Assembly: GCA_947650285.1 (NCBI GenBank)
Contig: CANTFL010000226.1
Location: 248,001 to 312,000, forward strand
DNA: 64,000 bases
Reading direction: 5' to 3'
Origin: Hyaloperonospora brassicae
Lineage: Eukaryota > Oomycota > Peronosporomycetes > Peronosporales > Peronosporaceae
Shown: in pieces, positions 1 through 9,904 of the stretch
How positions within the stretch are numbered: position 1 is the stretch's first letter
Layout: every line of letters begins with the position of its first letter
The notes under the pieces: generated by a model
Told to the model about the DNA's origin: nothing
The model's database searches: none
Seen by the model: the letters and a program-made list of their open reading frames with translations, nothing else
Made by a program: the position numbers and the translations under genes

Positions 1-1448
1 TCTGGCTATGTGCCCGCGCATCTGCTGGCTGGTCGACAGCGCGGCAAGCGTCACCATAGGACGGCAGAGCGGCGGCAGGTCAGGCCCACACCTTTGGCTC
101 ACGGGTCTTTTCCTGTCCGTCCGCCTCGTCGCCTTTTCTGCGTGAACATTCGCCACGCAGTGCTGCAGCTTCGGCAATCGGAGCGAGAGAGGGGAGGAGC
201 GACTTGAACTGATTGATGGTCGAGGCTTCTTTCTGCATCCCACCGGCTGCAAAAGCAGCGCTGGTCCACGTAGTGGTAGTGGCCACTGCCATTGACCTCG
301 ACACTCACTCACACACACGCACTCGACTCACACACGCACTCGACTCACTGAAGACACTCCCAATACCTCTGTCCGATCTGAGAAAGCTCACGGCGCGTGA
401 TGCGCTGGCAACGCGCTGGCAAACCGGCTGTTTGGGCCTTGGATGAACTGACCGGTGAGATCGACACGTGAGCTGTCCCCAAAAGGGTTTCGTCCCTCGT
501 GGAACGAGGTGGCTGTAAGCCCACGGCTTGCATGCCCCCCCCCTGTCGTGTCGCCCACCGACCTCGCGCCGATTTCGTGGAGCCTTCAAGCGGCCGGACA
601 TCTCTTCATTCAGACTGCTTTCTCGCTTTCGTTCGACTATTTACACTGCCGGGAGCTGCCTGGCGCGTGAAACGATGCGATGTGAGGCATCTGCGACATT
701 GGCAGGTCCTGCAATACATCACGTCGATTCCGTTCAGATGGCGCATGAAAAACACACAGCCATCGCCATCGTGCGCGACGTGCGCACACCGAAGAGCAGA
801 CACGTTTTTTCGTATGGTACGTGTCGAGCAGTCCGTCAAAAGGAGCGCCTCGTCCACGCGTGCAAAATGAGTTGGACGATGCCGACAGTGCTCCTCGCCT
901 GTCGATCGCTCGTTTTTGTGCAAGTGGGCCGCTCATGTTGATCGATCGCGAGCAAAGCAGCCCACTCGAGCGTGCACAAGCGTCCACCCCCTTTTCCACC
1001 GCCCACACCGCCGGCGCCTCTGTACATGTCCAAGTGCCTTTCTTCGCGTCCGTCGGTGCTCTGTCGCGCGCCACCTGCTCCGCGCGTCTCTGGCCCACCA
1101 GACGAGCCACGGGGGAAAGTTCACGACCGACAGACCGACAGACAGACCGACAGACAGACGGGCGGGCAAGCGGCCCGGAGCTTCCCAGCCAGTGCCCGAC
1201 CACGCGGCTCCGGCGCCAAACGACGACTGCAGCTGCACTAAAATTCGCTTCCCGAGGCCGCAGCACTTCTCCCGCTCGTGTGGTGGCGGTTTTGCCAATG
1301 CCCCCTACTACCCAACTAACTAACTAACTAACTGTCTGTCTGTCTCTCCGTCGTCGCGAGTCCGTCCGTCCCTCAACTTGTCCGCCAGTCTGTTTGCCAT
1401 TCGCACATTTGCACAGCTGCGTCCAGTCGTGTACTCGCTCCACTCGCA
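1..1448. other. Upstream region without a supported gene
   Basis: I see no convincing coding sequence here; the open frames on both strands overlap each other and are rich in Arg, Cys and Ser, as expected of GC-rich non-coding DNA. The last 330 bp hold simple repeats (a GACA/GACC tract at about 1126-1160, and AACT then GTCT tracts at about 1314-1345) and probably contain the promoter and 5' UTR of the gene at 1449. Confidence 0.5.
1126..1160. repeat. GACA/GACC simple repeat
   Basis: Imperfect tandem of ACCGACAG/GACAGAC units, about 290 bp upstream of the start codon at 1449. A second simple tract (AACT)5 followed by (GTCT)3 lies at 1314-1345, about 100 bp from the ATG. Both are low-complexity promoter or 5' UTR sequence; no function can be read from them. 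Confidence 0.7.
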
Positions 1449-2273
1449 ATGGTCATCACGACGACGTACTCGAGCAGCGAACTCCTGTCGTCGTTCGCGC
1501 AGCACGCGGCCGGGAACAGCGCGCGCCCCACAATGCTGCAGCCGCCTTTGCCCCCTCTGCACGCGTCGCACGTGACTCTGCTGCACCATCCCTGTGCCCT
1601 GCTGGACACGCCCTCTCCGCCCGTGTCGCACGTGCTGCCCCACTTGACGCTGCCAGGCCACAGCGTCATGGGGCTGGACGCGCCGCACAAGCGCTCGCCG
1701 CTGCTGTGCGGCTACCCGAGCAAAAAGTGCTGGAGCTGGCGCGTGGAAAAGCGCAATGGCGAGCTGCACAAGTTCTGCGAGTACCATCGGCAGAAGGCCA
1801 ATACGAACCAGCGCCGCATGGAGCAACGGCGCAAACAAGGGCGACCGGCCTCGCCACGGGCCAAGCCGCACGTCAGCGGGCGGCGCTCGCCCAAAGTCTC
1901 GGCGGCTATAAAGCTCGAGACGGTGCTCCACGTTGGGCTGGACCCGGTCATGGTGACAAAGTGGGGCGCCCGCGCTGGAGCGGGGGCTGCCATGTCTGCG
2001 TCGTCGTTGTCTCCTGCTGCTACTGCTACTGGCAGTCCGCGCGGCATCGACGGCTTTGATGATGGCAGCTCTGCCGAAGACGACGTCGCGATGCTCTCGT
2101 GGATGGACGCAGAGCTGGACGTTGGCATGGGCATGGACGCCGCAGTGGAGTACATGATGGCGGACGCCCCGGTGATCGACGTCGAGCCGTCGGACACGCC
2201 CGTGGACTTGTTCGAAGAAGACCTCTTCTTCCTCGAGCACTTTATCGACGAGATCTCGCACAGCGCCGTGTGA
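1449..2273 (+). CDS. C3H zinc-finger-like (WRC-like) protein with acidic C-terminus, putative nuclear regulator
   Basis: 274-residue single-exon ORF. Residues 80-130 are a conserved-looking basic block: Cys87, Cys94, Cys110 and His113 (CX6CX15CX2H) embedded in Lys/Arg/Trp, followed by an Arg-rich stretch to about 140. This resembles the C3H layout of the plant WRC domain but with different spacing, so zinc binding is inference. The last 90 residues are strongly acidic and hydrophobic (many Asp, Glu, Leu, Phe, Met), like a transcription activation region. The first ATG of the frame at 1449 is used because no upstream in-frame start exists. There is no signal peptide or membrane segment. I do not recognise a named family; a DNA- or RNA-binding regulator is the best reading, but its targets are unknown. 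Confidence 0.7.
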   Translation: MVITTTYSSSELLSSFAQHAAGNSARPTMLQPPLPPLHASHVTLLHHPCALLDTPSPPVSHVLPHLTLPGHSVMGLDAPHKRSPLLCGYPSKKCWSWRVEKRNGELHKFCEYHRQKANTNQRRMEQRRKQGRPASPRAKPHVSGRRSPKVSAAIKLETVLHVGLDPVMVTKWGARAGAGAAMSASSLSPAATATGSPRGIDGFDDGSSAEDDVAMLSWMDAELDVGMGMDAAVEYMMADAPVIDVEPSDTPVDLFEEDLFFLEHFIDEISHSAV

Positions 2274-4305
2274 GTCGGTGGACGGCGTGGGAAGAAAGTA
2301 ATGTTCGTTGTCCGCGCGGTGGCGCCGTTCGAGCGACATGCTCTAGCAGTAGTAGTAGTAGTAGTCCCTAGAAGTGTCTGCTCGCGTTGTCATGACCCAA
2401 CGCGTCGACTGCGCAGTGCGCTGTGCGATCTGCAGGACGAAGTGTCTATGTTGAAATAAGTAGTAGAAGTAGGTATAATTGAACGACAAAGTTCCGGCCG
2501 CACTCTGACATGCATCGAGCGTCGCGCTCAAGAGGCCGTCGACCTCTTTACGCAATAGAGAGCGTAGTGGCCGCATTTAATAAGTAGTAAATTATGGTTC
2601 GTATTGGTGTACTGCACGAGGAAGCAAAGCACTCGAGCAAGTTCTTCATCGGGAGGAAAGAAATTTGACGCCATGCGCCCCCTCCTCTTCCTACCATCAT
2701 GACGACCGAGCGCCGACTCTTTGGAGATTGCTGTGCGACACGGGAGCAAAGAAGATCGGCGTAACGCTTTGGTTGGAGAGACTACCAACCAGTTACATGG
2801 CTAACTACTTGTCGCCTCAAGGGGCTGCTCGAGAGAAGCCACGTAGCGTTTCCTTTGCGAACGTCGACATATCGTGGCACGGAGGTACCTCTATACTCCC
2901 GAGATTTGACCCGATGCGAACTTCAAGCAAGAAGCAGACTGCTCCGACTTGCGACAACTAATTATGATCGTGGTGGTATATGCGCTTCTGCCATTCGCGG
3001 CGTTACAGTCACGTCATATCTGTCGAGAATTATAGCCACACGTCACTGTTTACTCAAATCGGTCAGGATTTGGTTAGGGTCCAACTGCACCACAGAATGG
3101 GCACGTGAACCCATTTCCGATACATCGTTCTCAAAATGAGGACCACTAATCTCTCGTATCGTGGCGTCAGTAACTTTCCTGTGCATCTGTGCTTCCAAAC
3201 GTGAAGTTAGCACATCCATTTACTAGTACACGAACAGCGTGAGCCATATCTCGTACGGACACTCCTTCGTAAAGCAGTCTCTTTTGGTACCCAAGCTGCT
3301 ATAATAGTTCCTCTTGGTGCGTCAGCGACTGATGGCCATCCGTGCGTACATACCTTTGACAAATGAAGACGGACAGCTGCTCTATCAATGCAACGCTTCT
3401 TCCTCAACAGCCTCTACCGAAACGAGTGTGGTACTTGAGGTCCTACGTCGAACAATAAGCAGATTAGTGCCCTTCTTCTACCTCAAGATGATGGGGACAG
3501 ACCTACAACGTCGGTGAAAGGCTCGATGCTCGTGTGTACGAACTGTCGACACAGCGATCACTGAGTCCCCGCTGTCCTGTCAGCAACCCACCAGTAGGGA
3601 ACACGCACGAAGACTTGGTGCATTTGACAAGCTGTGGTCGATTCCAAGAGGCGACAGTGCAGTCAGTGACAATGTATTGGAAAAAGGCACCAGAGCTTCT
3701 CGCAAAGTAGCACGTTCCACCGGCGCTCTTCGGTCGCAATTTGCTTGGCAGTTGCTTGAGCCGGGCACAGTGCCGACCCGTCCGAAGGAACGGCGTCTCA
3801 TTCCACGTTGACAGGTCGACGGCCTACGCGACGGACGGTCCTTCGTACAAAGCGACCGTTTCGTCGTTTAGTAGGCCGTGCTGTCACATCTGTCTTTGTT
3901 GCGTGCTATTTGCGCATCGTGCACGCCGTAGGAAGCCCACGTAAACACTAGGAGTGATGTCGCGTGCACGGCGAGGGCACCGCACTGTTTCTCCTACAAT
4001 CCGCAATCATAGCCAATGCCGGTTGCGATGGGTTCGATTGCTGCTGATAGTTAGTTCATACCTCTTTGACACGAGGTATGGAATGCGTTCCGCACGTCAT
4101 ACGCAATGAAAACCTCCTCGGAAGATCCCAACGTCAAGTGTTTATCTTCACGATAATCAGTTTATAAATTGTATTGACGGTAGAAGAAGAGACTTCGATG
4201 GCGGCAGCATCTTATGCCGCAGATGCCAGAGCAGATGAAGTGACACTTTGCAGGTAAAAGGAATTGGATGGGTCAATGGACAGAGACGACACACAGATCA
4301 AAGCA
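2274..4305. other. Intergenic region, no gene supported
   Basis: About 2 kb between the C3H protein and the 3' end of the GH5 gene. Only short open frames without family features are visible. A short AGT trinucleotide tract occurs near 2343-2367. I see no LTR similarity and no tRNA-like box pair. Confidence 0.5.
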
Positions 4306-5457
4306 TCACGTTGTACAATGAGAAGGTGGCAACGGGGTCCCAGTAAAGCGTGACAGCAGCTCAAAAGCTCTAGTGTTGGGTGAACGCCAGTCCGCGCACA
4401 AGAGTCCATCCGTGTCACTGCCGTTGGGATTCACACACCAGTACACCACACCGCTGACGCCACTGTCGTGCAAGTACTTGACAAAGCGCTTTTGCCACGT
4501 CCAGTCTTTTGCATTCTCACAACACCCTCCCCATTCCCCGATCACTAGCGGCACATCCGACTGCTGCTTCAAGAACCCAAAGTGGCGATCCCACACCGAC
4601 GGCATATTCTCTGGAAAGTCCGCGGCGCCAAAATACGGCTGCCACGACACTGCTGGGCCGTACGTATGCGGACAATACACGAGCCGATTCGCCACGCGAA
4701 GCTGTACAGGATGCAGCGCTGCAGCCTGGAAATTCTCTCCCCAGAAACACGGCATCTCGTGTGTCTCCGCCGAGTCACAACCTGTTGTCTGTACTCCTTG
4801 CACAAAGATGAGCCATTGAGGACACACTGTCAAGACGGCGTCGGCCAACTTCATGGCCGCAAGTCTCCAGTCTGTCGCAACGTCGTGTGTGCCCCACGTG
4901 GCGTCTCCATGTGGTTCATTGTTCAAGTCCGCCCCCAGCACGTTCCACTGGTTCGCATACCTCGTTGCCAGCGTGGTCCAGACCTGCTCGACCAGATCCT
5001 GTGAGCACTCTTGACTGTCATTGTACCACAAGTCCGATATGGCAGCCCCAAGCTGCATCACGTGCGCATCGAGGAGCACCAGGAGCTCGTGCCGCGCACA
5101 CTCGTGCACGACGTGATCCAGAACGTCCAAGTACCGCAGTGCGTCGCGTCCGTGGAACGCCTCCAGAAGAGCCGTTTCGTTGCATAGTTTCGACCGATCG
5201 ATGGCACTGTTTGTTGCAACGGCTGCGACTGCAAAAGGGACGCGCAGGACATTGAAGCGGTGCGACCGCAGCAGTTGCGCGACGTTTGCGATCGTCGTGG
5301 ACTGCGGACCGCCCCAGAGTCCATGCGGCACGCCAATGTCGCTCTCCATGCCAAAGTAACTCGCGCCTTTGATGACGAACGGGCGGCCGTGGAGCCACAG
5401 ACGGCCGCCATGCGCTTCAACGTGCAGCGACGTGCGACGTGGTGTTTTGTCCGACAT
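4306..5457 (-). CDS. Glycoside hydrolase family 5-like (endo-beta-glycosidase/cellulase fold) protein
   Basis: 383 residues from the Met at 5457. GH5-type landmarks occur in order: an Arg in the beta-strand Leu-Arg-Val-Pro (about residue 72), the acid/base motif Asn-Glu-Pro (Glu181), a His/Tyr substrate-site motif (about 264-266) and the nucleophile motif Gly-Glu-Trp-Gly (Glu308). This fits a retaining beta-glycosidase acting on beta-glucan or mannan; the exact substrate cannot be told. The frame stays open upstream for 88 more codons, but these are antisense translation of the trinucleotide microsatellite (runs of Ile and Val) and have no other Met, so I start at 5457. A hydrophobic stretch in that upstream part looks signal-peptide-like, so a missed upstream exon that would make the enzyme secreted is possible. 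Divergent from the helicase gene, 403 bp apart. Confidence 0.82.
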   Translation of the reverse strand: MSDKTPRRTSLHVEAHGGRLWLHGRPFVIKGASYFGMESDIGVPHGLWGGPQSTTIANVAQLLRSHRFNVLRVPFAVAAVATNSAIDRSKLCNETALLEAFHGRDALRYLDVLDHVVHECARHELLVLLDAHVMQLGAAISDLWYNDSQECSQDLVEQVWTTLATRYANQWNVLGADLNNEPHGDATWGTHDVATDWRLAAMKLADAVLTVCPQWLIFVQGVQTTGCDSAETHEMPCFWGENFQAAALHPVQLRVANRLVYCPHTYGPAVSWQPYFGAADFPENMPSVWDRHFGFLKQQSDVPLVIGEWGGCCENAKDWTWQKRFVKYLHDSGVSGVVYWCVNPNGSDTDGLLCADWRSPNTRAFELLSRFTGTPLPPSHCTT

Positions 5458-5636
5458 TTTGATTATGGCACAGATTTGATGGTTCGTGTTCGAAGTTGCG
5501 CATGTGGCTACAAAGAGGACAAGGAGGTGGATCCCTCGTTTGAGTGACGACGTACTCGTCGCTGACTGGTGGTAAACGCACAAGTCGGGTTGTAGGAATC
5601 GACGGGCACCAAACGTCCAGCATTCAAAGAGGACGC

Positions 5637-5637
5637 A

Positions 5638-5713
<76 letters not shown>

Positions 5714-5850
5714 GCTACCACGATGGCTACTACTACTTCTACTACTTCTACTACTTCTACTACTACTTCTACTACTACTACTACTACTACTTCTACTACT
5801 ATTGTTACTACTATTACTTCTACTACTATTGTTACTACTACTTTTACTAC
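5637..5850. repeat. Trinucleotide microsatellite (TAC/TAT, then TTC/TAC mixed)
   Basis: About 210 bp of TAC, TAT and TTC triplets in the divergent intergenic region between the GH5-like gene and the DBP5-like gene. It runs to within 11 bp of the preferred helicase start at 5861. Read on the plus strand it would give a Thr/Ser tail, and on the minus strand an Ile/Val tail, so automated gene calls here tend to gain false N-termini. Confidence 0.95.
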
Positions 5851-5860
5851 TCCAGCTACG

Positions 5861-7451
5861 ATGACGGCGTCGGACGAAGAGCTAAGGCAGCAGGACGTCG
5901 TCGGTGTTGTGCCTGCAGCCGTCCAGGAGGAGGCGGCGGCAGAGGGCGTCGAGGAGGTGACGCAGTCGCTCGAGGAGATCCTGGCGCTCGGCCAGGGGCT
6001 GGACGACCAGGACTACAAGGCCGAGCTCCAAGTGCTGCAGAACGATCCGAATTCAAATCTCTACTCGGCCGTAACCTTCGAAGAGCTCAACTTGTCGGAA
6101 CTCACATAATAACATTATTGACTGCGTGTTGCGAGAACGGACTATTGCCAACAATGGAACTGAACCTCGTCATGAACGCACGTGTTCTGTAGACCAGAGC
6201 CGCTGCTCAAGGGCGTGTACAACATGAAGTTCGCAAAGCCGTCGAAGATTCAGTCGGTCGCGTTGCCGCTGATCTTAGCTGAGTACGCACTGGTCGTTGT
6301 CGCGGCTGTTGAAGGAGAAAGAGAGGACTTTAATGGGCCAAGTGCTCCATTTGCTGACCTTTTTGAATGACCGTTTGCTTTCTTGCTGCAGTCCGCCCGA
6401 GAACCTCATTGGCCAGGCACAGAGCGGCAGTGGCAAAACTGCTACTTTTGCCCTGGGTATGCTGTACCGCGTGGACGTGAACTTGAAAGCCCCGCAGGCC
6501 GTGTGTGTAGGTCCCACTCGGGAGCTCGTGCGGCAGATCATGGCTGTGGTGAATGCCATGGGCAAATTCATTGGCGTCGAGACGTTTTTGGCGATTCCAG
6601 GCAACGACGTTGCTCGGGGCGAGCGCTTGACGGCTCAAGTGATTGTCGGCACCCCGGGCAAAGTTGAGGGCATGATCAAGAAGAAGCAGCTCGAAACGCG
6701 CGATGTGAAGATTTTTGTGCTGGACGAGGCCGACGTGATGGTTGCAGAAGATGGTATGCGCGAGCGCTCTGTGGCGATCAAGCGGATGATCAAGAACCGT
6801 GCGTGCCAGTACCTCTTGTTCTCGGCGACGTACGCGGACGACGTGCGGGAGTTTGCCCAGAAGATGGTGCCTGATCACAACATTATTACCGTCAAGAAGG
6901 AGAAGCTCACTCTAGACGGTATCAAGCAGTTCTGGATCGACTGTAAGACTCGCGACAACAAGTTCCAAGTGCTCTCGGACATTTTTGCAGTCTTGACGAT
7001 CGGCAAGTGCGTCATCTTTGTGCAGCAGCGCGAAACAGCCAAGGAACTGACGCGTCGTATGCGTGAGAAGGGCCACATGGTGGGTATCTTGCATGGTGCC
7101 GACATGGCGAAGGAGGTGCGCGACCAGGTGATCGATGAGTTCCGTGCCGGTACAACCAATGTGCTGATCACTACGAATGTGCTCGCTCGTGGCATCGATG
7201 TGGCGGGTGTGTCACTTGTCGTGAACTTTGACATCCCGCTAACGCGCGACCAACGCCCGGACCCCGAAACGTACTTGCACCGTATCGGTCGTACAGGTCG
7301 TTTTGGCCGCAAAGGCTGCGCCATCAACTTTGTCTACGACAACAAGAGCAAGCAAGACCTTGCGGATATTGAAGAGCACTACGCGCGACCTATCACTCAG
7401 GCTCCCGCGGACGATATCGAGGAACTCGAGAAGCTGCTGGCCTGGGAGTAA
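5861..7451 (+). CDS. DBP5: DEAD-box RNA helicase, DBP5/DDX19 type (mRNA export)
   Basis: Spliced from exons 5861-6093, 6193-6282 and 6392-7451 to about 460 residues, the normal size for this family. Motifs in order: Q-motif region Lys-Pro-Ser-Lys-Ile-Gln (about 93-98), motif I Ser-Gly-Ser-Gly-Lys-Thr (about 119-124), Pro-Thr-Arg-Glu-Leu, Gly-Thr-Pro-Gly, Asp-Glu-Ala-Asp (about 219-222), Ser-Ala-Thr, Ala-Arg-Gly-Ile-Asp and His-Arg-Ile-Gly-Arg-Thr-Gly-Arg. The family remodels mRNPs at the nuclear pore with Gle1/IP6. Intron 2 (109 bp) has clean GT...CAG ends and joins a family-typical Ala-Asp-Pro-Pro-Glu-Asn. Intron 1 (99 bp) uses a donor GTCGGA inferred from the protein join and is less certain. 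An in-frame Met at 5723 would add 46 microsatellite-coded residues and is not preferred. Confidence 0.9.
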
Positions 7452-7650
7452 GCACGTGCTGAGCTCACCCGTGGTATTGCAGAATCAAAGTAGACAGCTG
7501 GCAAGAAATGGACGAACTTGGCCTGTGCGCTAGAAGCGAGCAAAGTGCCAAAAGGTGAGCGTATCGTGCGACATTGCAGTAGAAGAACGCAAAATACACG
7601 CCACTCGAAGTCGAAACAAGCAGTGACACGTCCAACTTTTGTTGGCTTCT

Positions 7651-9090
7651 TTACACGCAGTAGAAGTTTAGCTTCTTGTCATCACCGCCCGTGACGAACG
7701 CCACGGCGCTCTTCTCCTTGCCGTGGCTTCGCCATGATAAATCAAGCAACTTGCCTTCGTGCGCATTTATAGTGTGCAGAGGAATGGTACTTCGCACGTC
7801 CCACACCTTCGCCGCGCCGTCGTACCCCCCAGACACAAATAAGTGCTCCTTCGCTGCGCTGTCCGGGTGCCAGGCCACTGAGCTCACCCACTCCTTGTGC
7901 GACCGAAAGTTGCGCTGTACGACACTTTCACCGCTCTGTTGTGCACGAGGATCCCACAAACGGATGCATTGGTCCGGATGAGCAGTCAGCACAATTCCGC
8001 TCGCGTTCACGCTCAGGTCCGACACGGCACGGTTTCCAACCAGCGACTGGGAGCACGACTGGGTGACGAGGTCCCATAGACGCACAGTGCGGTCACTGCC
8101 AGCAGAGACAACCACGCTGTCGTCATGCTTGGCGTCTTTGGGGCTAAACGTCACACTCGTCACGTGGCTCGTGTGACCCACCAGCACAATTTCAGCCTCG
8201 AGCTGCTGAAAGCTCACGGCCCCTGTGCTTTTTGCTGTCTTTTTGTGTTTCTTTGCTGCATGTGCTTCACACGCTGCTTCGTCTTCACCTGGCACCTTCC
8301 ACACACGCACTGTATTGTCCCAGCTGCCCGTCACTACGTGCTTGCCCGACGCCTGCATCTGCACAGCATCCACACTGTTCAAGTGGCGCGTAAGCGCTGC
8401 GATAGGCGAGAGCTGAGCTGAGTCGACCGAATACCGCCAGAGCTGCGCCACTTGATCTTTGCCGCTACTGGCGACAATAAAGTCTCTGCTCTTGGCAGCA
8501 TCCACCGACACACTTACAGCCTTGATCGCTCCGTGGTGCGCCTTGACAGACGCTTTGCACTCTCCGTGCGCGTCATAGACCCGCAGCACGCCGTCGTAGC
8601 AGCCCGTGACGACCACATTGTCGTCGAGAGCTGCGACGGCACTGACCCAGTCGGGATGGTCGCAGTTCGTTTGCGCTCGCGGCTCGGGCAGCGCTTCCAC
8701 GTACTCGAGCGTCAGCAGCGTCTCCTCCGACGCGTTGTGCTGGTTCGTCTGCAGGTACGTCTCCAGCGACGAGCGCAGGAAGAGACCGCCCAGGAGAAAG
8801 TCAAACGGACGGGGCGCGTCGCCCGTCGCGAGCAAATGGTTGACGACTTGCGACAGCCCGCGACGACTGAGCCGCGTGGGGACTGCAAACGGCGTCTCCG
8901 TCACGCGAAGCGCCGCATCGGCCGTCACGAACTTCACGCGCACCTGAGGACACACACAGTCGAGAGACACAAGAGGCACACGCGCGCGGGTCAGTACACG
9001 TCATGGGGCAGCAGGCGAGAGAGGTGTGGGGAGGCCACGAGGGCGAAGAGACGGACGACGTACTTGCGGCCCGTCGTCGTGCATTGGCAT
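7651..9090 (-). CDS. YTM1: WDR12/YTM1-type WD40 ribosome biogenesis protein
   Basis: Spliced: exon 1 is 9064-9090 (27 nt, 9 codons), the intron is 8944-9063 (120 bp, GTACGT donor, CTCAG acceptor), exon 2 is 7651-8943; total 439 residues. The N-terminal NLE/ubiquitin-like domain (about 8-95) is followed by seven WD40 blades with Gly-His and Trp-Asp repeats to the C-terminus. In the family this protein joins NOP7/Pescadillo and ERB1/BOP1 in the PeBoW complex, which is needed for 60S subunit maturation in the nucleolus, and its NLE domain is a substrate of the Rea1/midasin ATPase. The unspliced frame begins with a Met at 8979 inside the intron; splicing from the 27-nt exon restores the expected start of the NLE domain. 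It converges with the helicase, with 199 bp between the stops. Confidence 0.9.
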
Positions 9091-9404
9091 TAGTGGTGGG
9101 TCAAGTTCGGGCTTGGAAACGACTGGCGCGCCGGCACTTGACGTGGTGCACACAATTCCACGCGTGCTCGAGGACAGCTCGAGGGTATAGAGGGTTACGA
9201 TTACATGGTGATTCAATCGTCATGAGGTTACGCGTCGAGTCGTGAGGACCTTACGGGGCCCGTAATTGTGGTCAGCCATGTGTTTCCGATTGATTGTTTT
9301 GATGCGTGGAATGCTGTGCGTGTTTTGGTACCTTATCGTTGACCAGAGCGGTACAACACGCACTCGTAAGCGGTGTCGAGCAAAAGGTGGCTCGAGACGA
9401 TAGG

Positions 9405-9904
9405 CGTTACGGCGGTTACACGTCGCTTGATAACCAGTGCAACGGGTGTCGTTCACACGTGGGATGGCATCCCATTAAGAGTGAATATCGAAAACCTTAT
9501 CAGTTTGTTGGGGCTCACGTGTGTCAGCCACCGGACAAGAGATCGTTAGAGGGAGCTAATAGAAGGCATTCAAGGCGTATAGTGTCTAGATTAGGTGCAT
9601 TTCGGCTAAGGCGTCCTTTCAATTAGACACAAATATAGTTCAGTTCCTGTTTTGATCTGTTCTCCAACAGAAGGACTCGTGCTTCGCTATGGCGCCTCAG
9701 ATCTTGTAATAGTAGTCCAGCCTTGTTGAGGTGTAGACTCTTGAGCACTTTGTGCAGTCAATTTGCTGAATCATTGGGCCCCTAGAACAAGTACCCTAAG
9801 CTTCTATGCTTGCTGACTCGAAGAGTCGTGTTCTTTTGTTTTATTAACTTGCTTGTTGAGCAGAAAACCTTCCTCTGGCAACGAGCTATAGTAGTTTCGC
9901 TACA
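9405..9904 (+). mobile_element. Old solo LTR, Gypsy family 1
   Basis: About 500 bp that aligns by eye end to end with the pol-sense orientation of the family-1 LTRs at 29647-30116 and 19854-20391. It keeps the start pattern (GTTACGGCGGTTACACGTCG), the central CAGTTCC...TTTTGATC block and the end TTTCGCTACA. Flanking 5-mers ATAGG (9400-9404) and ATAGT (9905-9909) look like a mutated target-site duplication. No internal region lies beside it, so it is a recombined solo LTR of considerable age. Confidence 0.75.

Noticed and set aside
637..1327. Long overlapping ORFs on both strands in the first kilobase
   Set aside because: GC-rich shadow frames with no domain, biased to Arg/Cys/Ser and mutually overlapping.
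5458..5721. N-terminal extension of the GH5-like ORF (Ile/Val run)
   Set aside because: It is antisense translation of the triplet microsatellite and has no Met other than the first; the protein core starts at 5457. A missed signal-peptide exon remains possible but is not shown.
5544..5864. Poly-Leu ORF on the plus strand
   Set aside because: Pure microsatellite translation.
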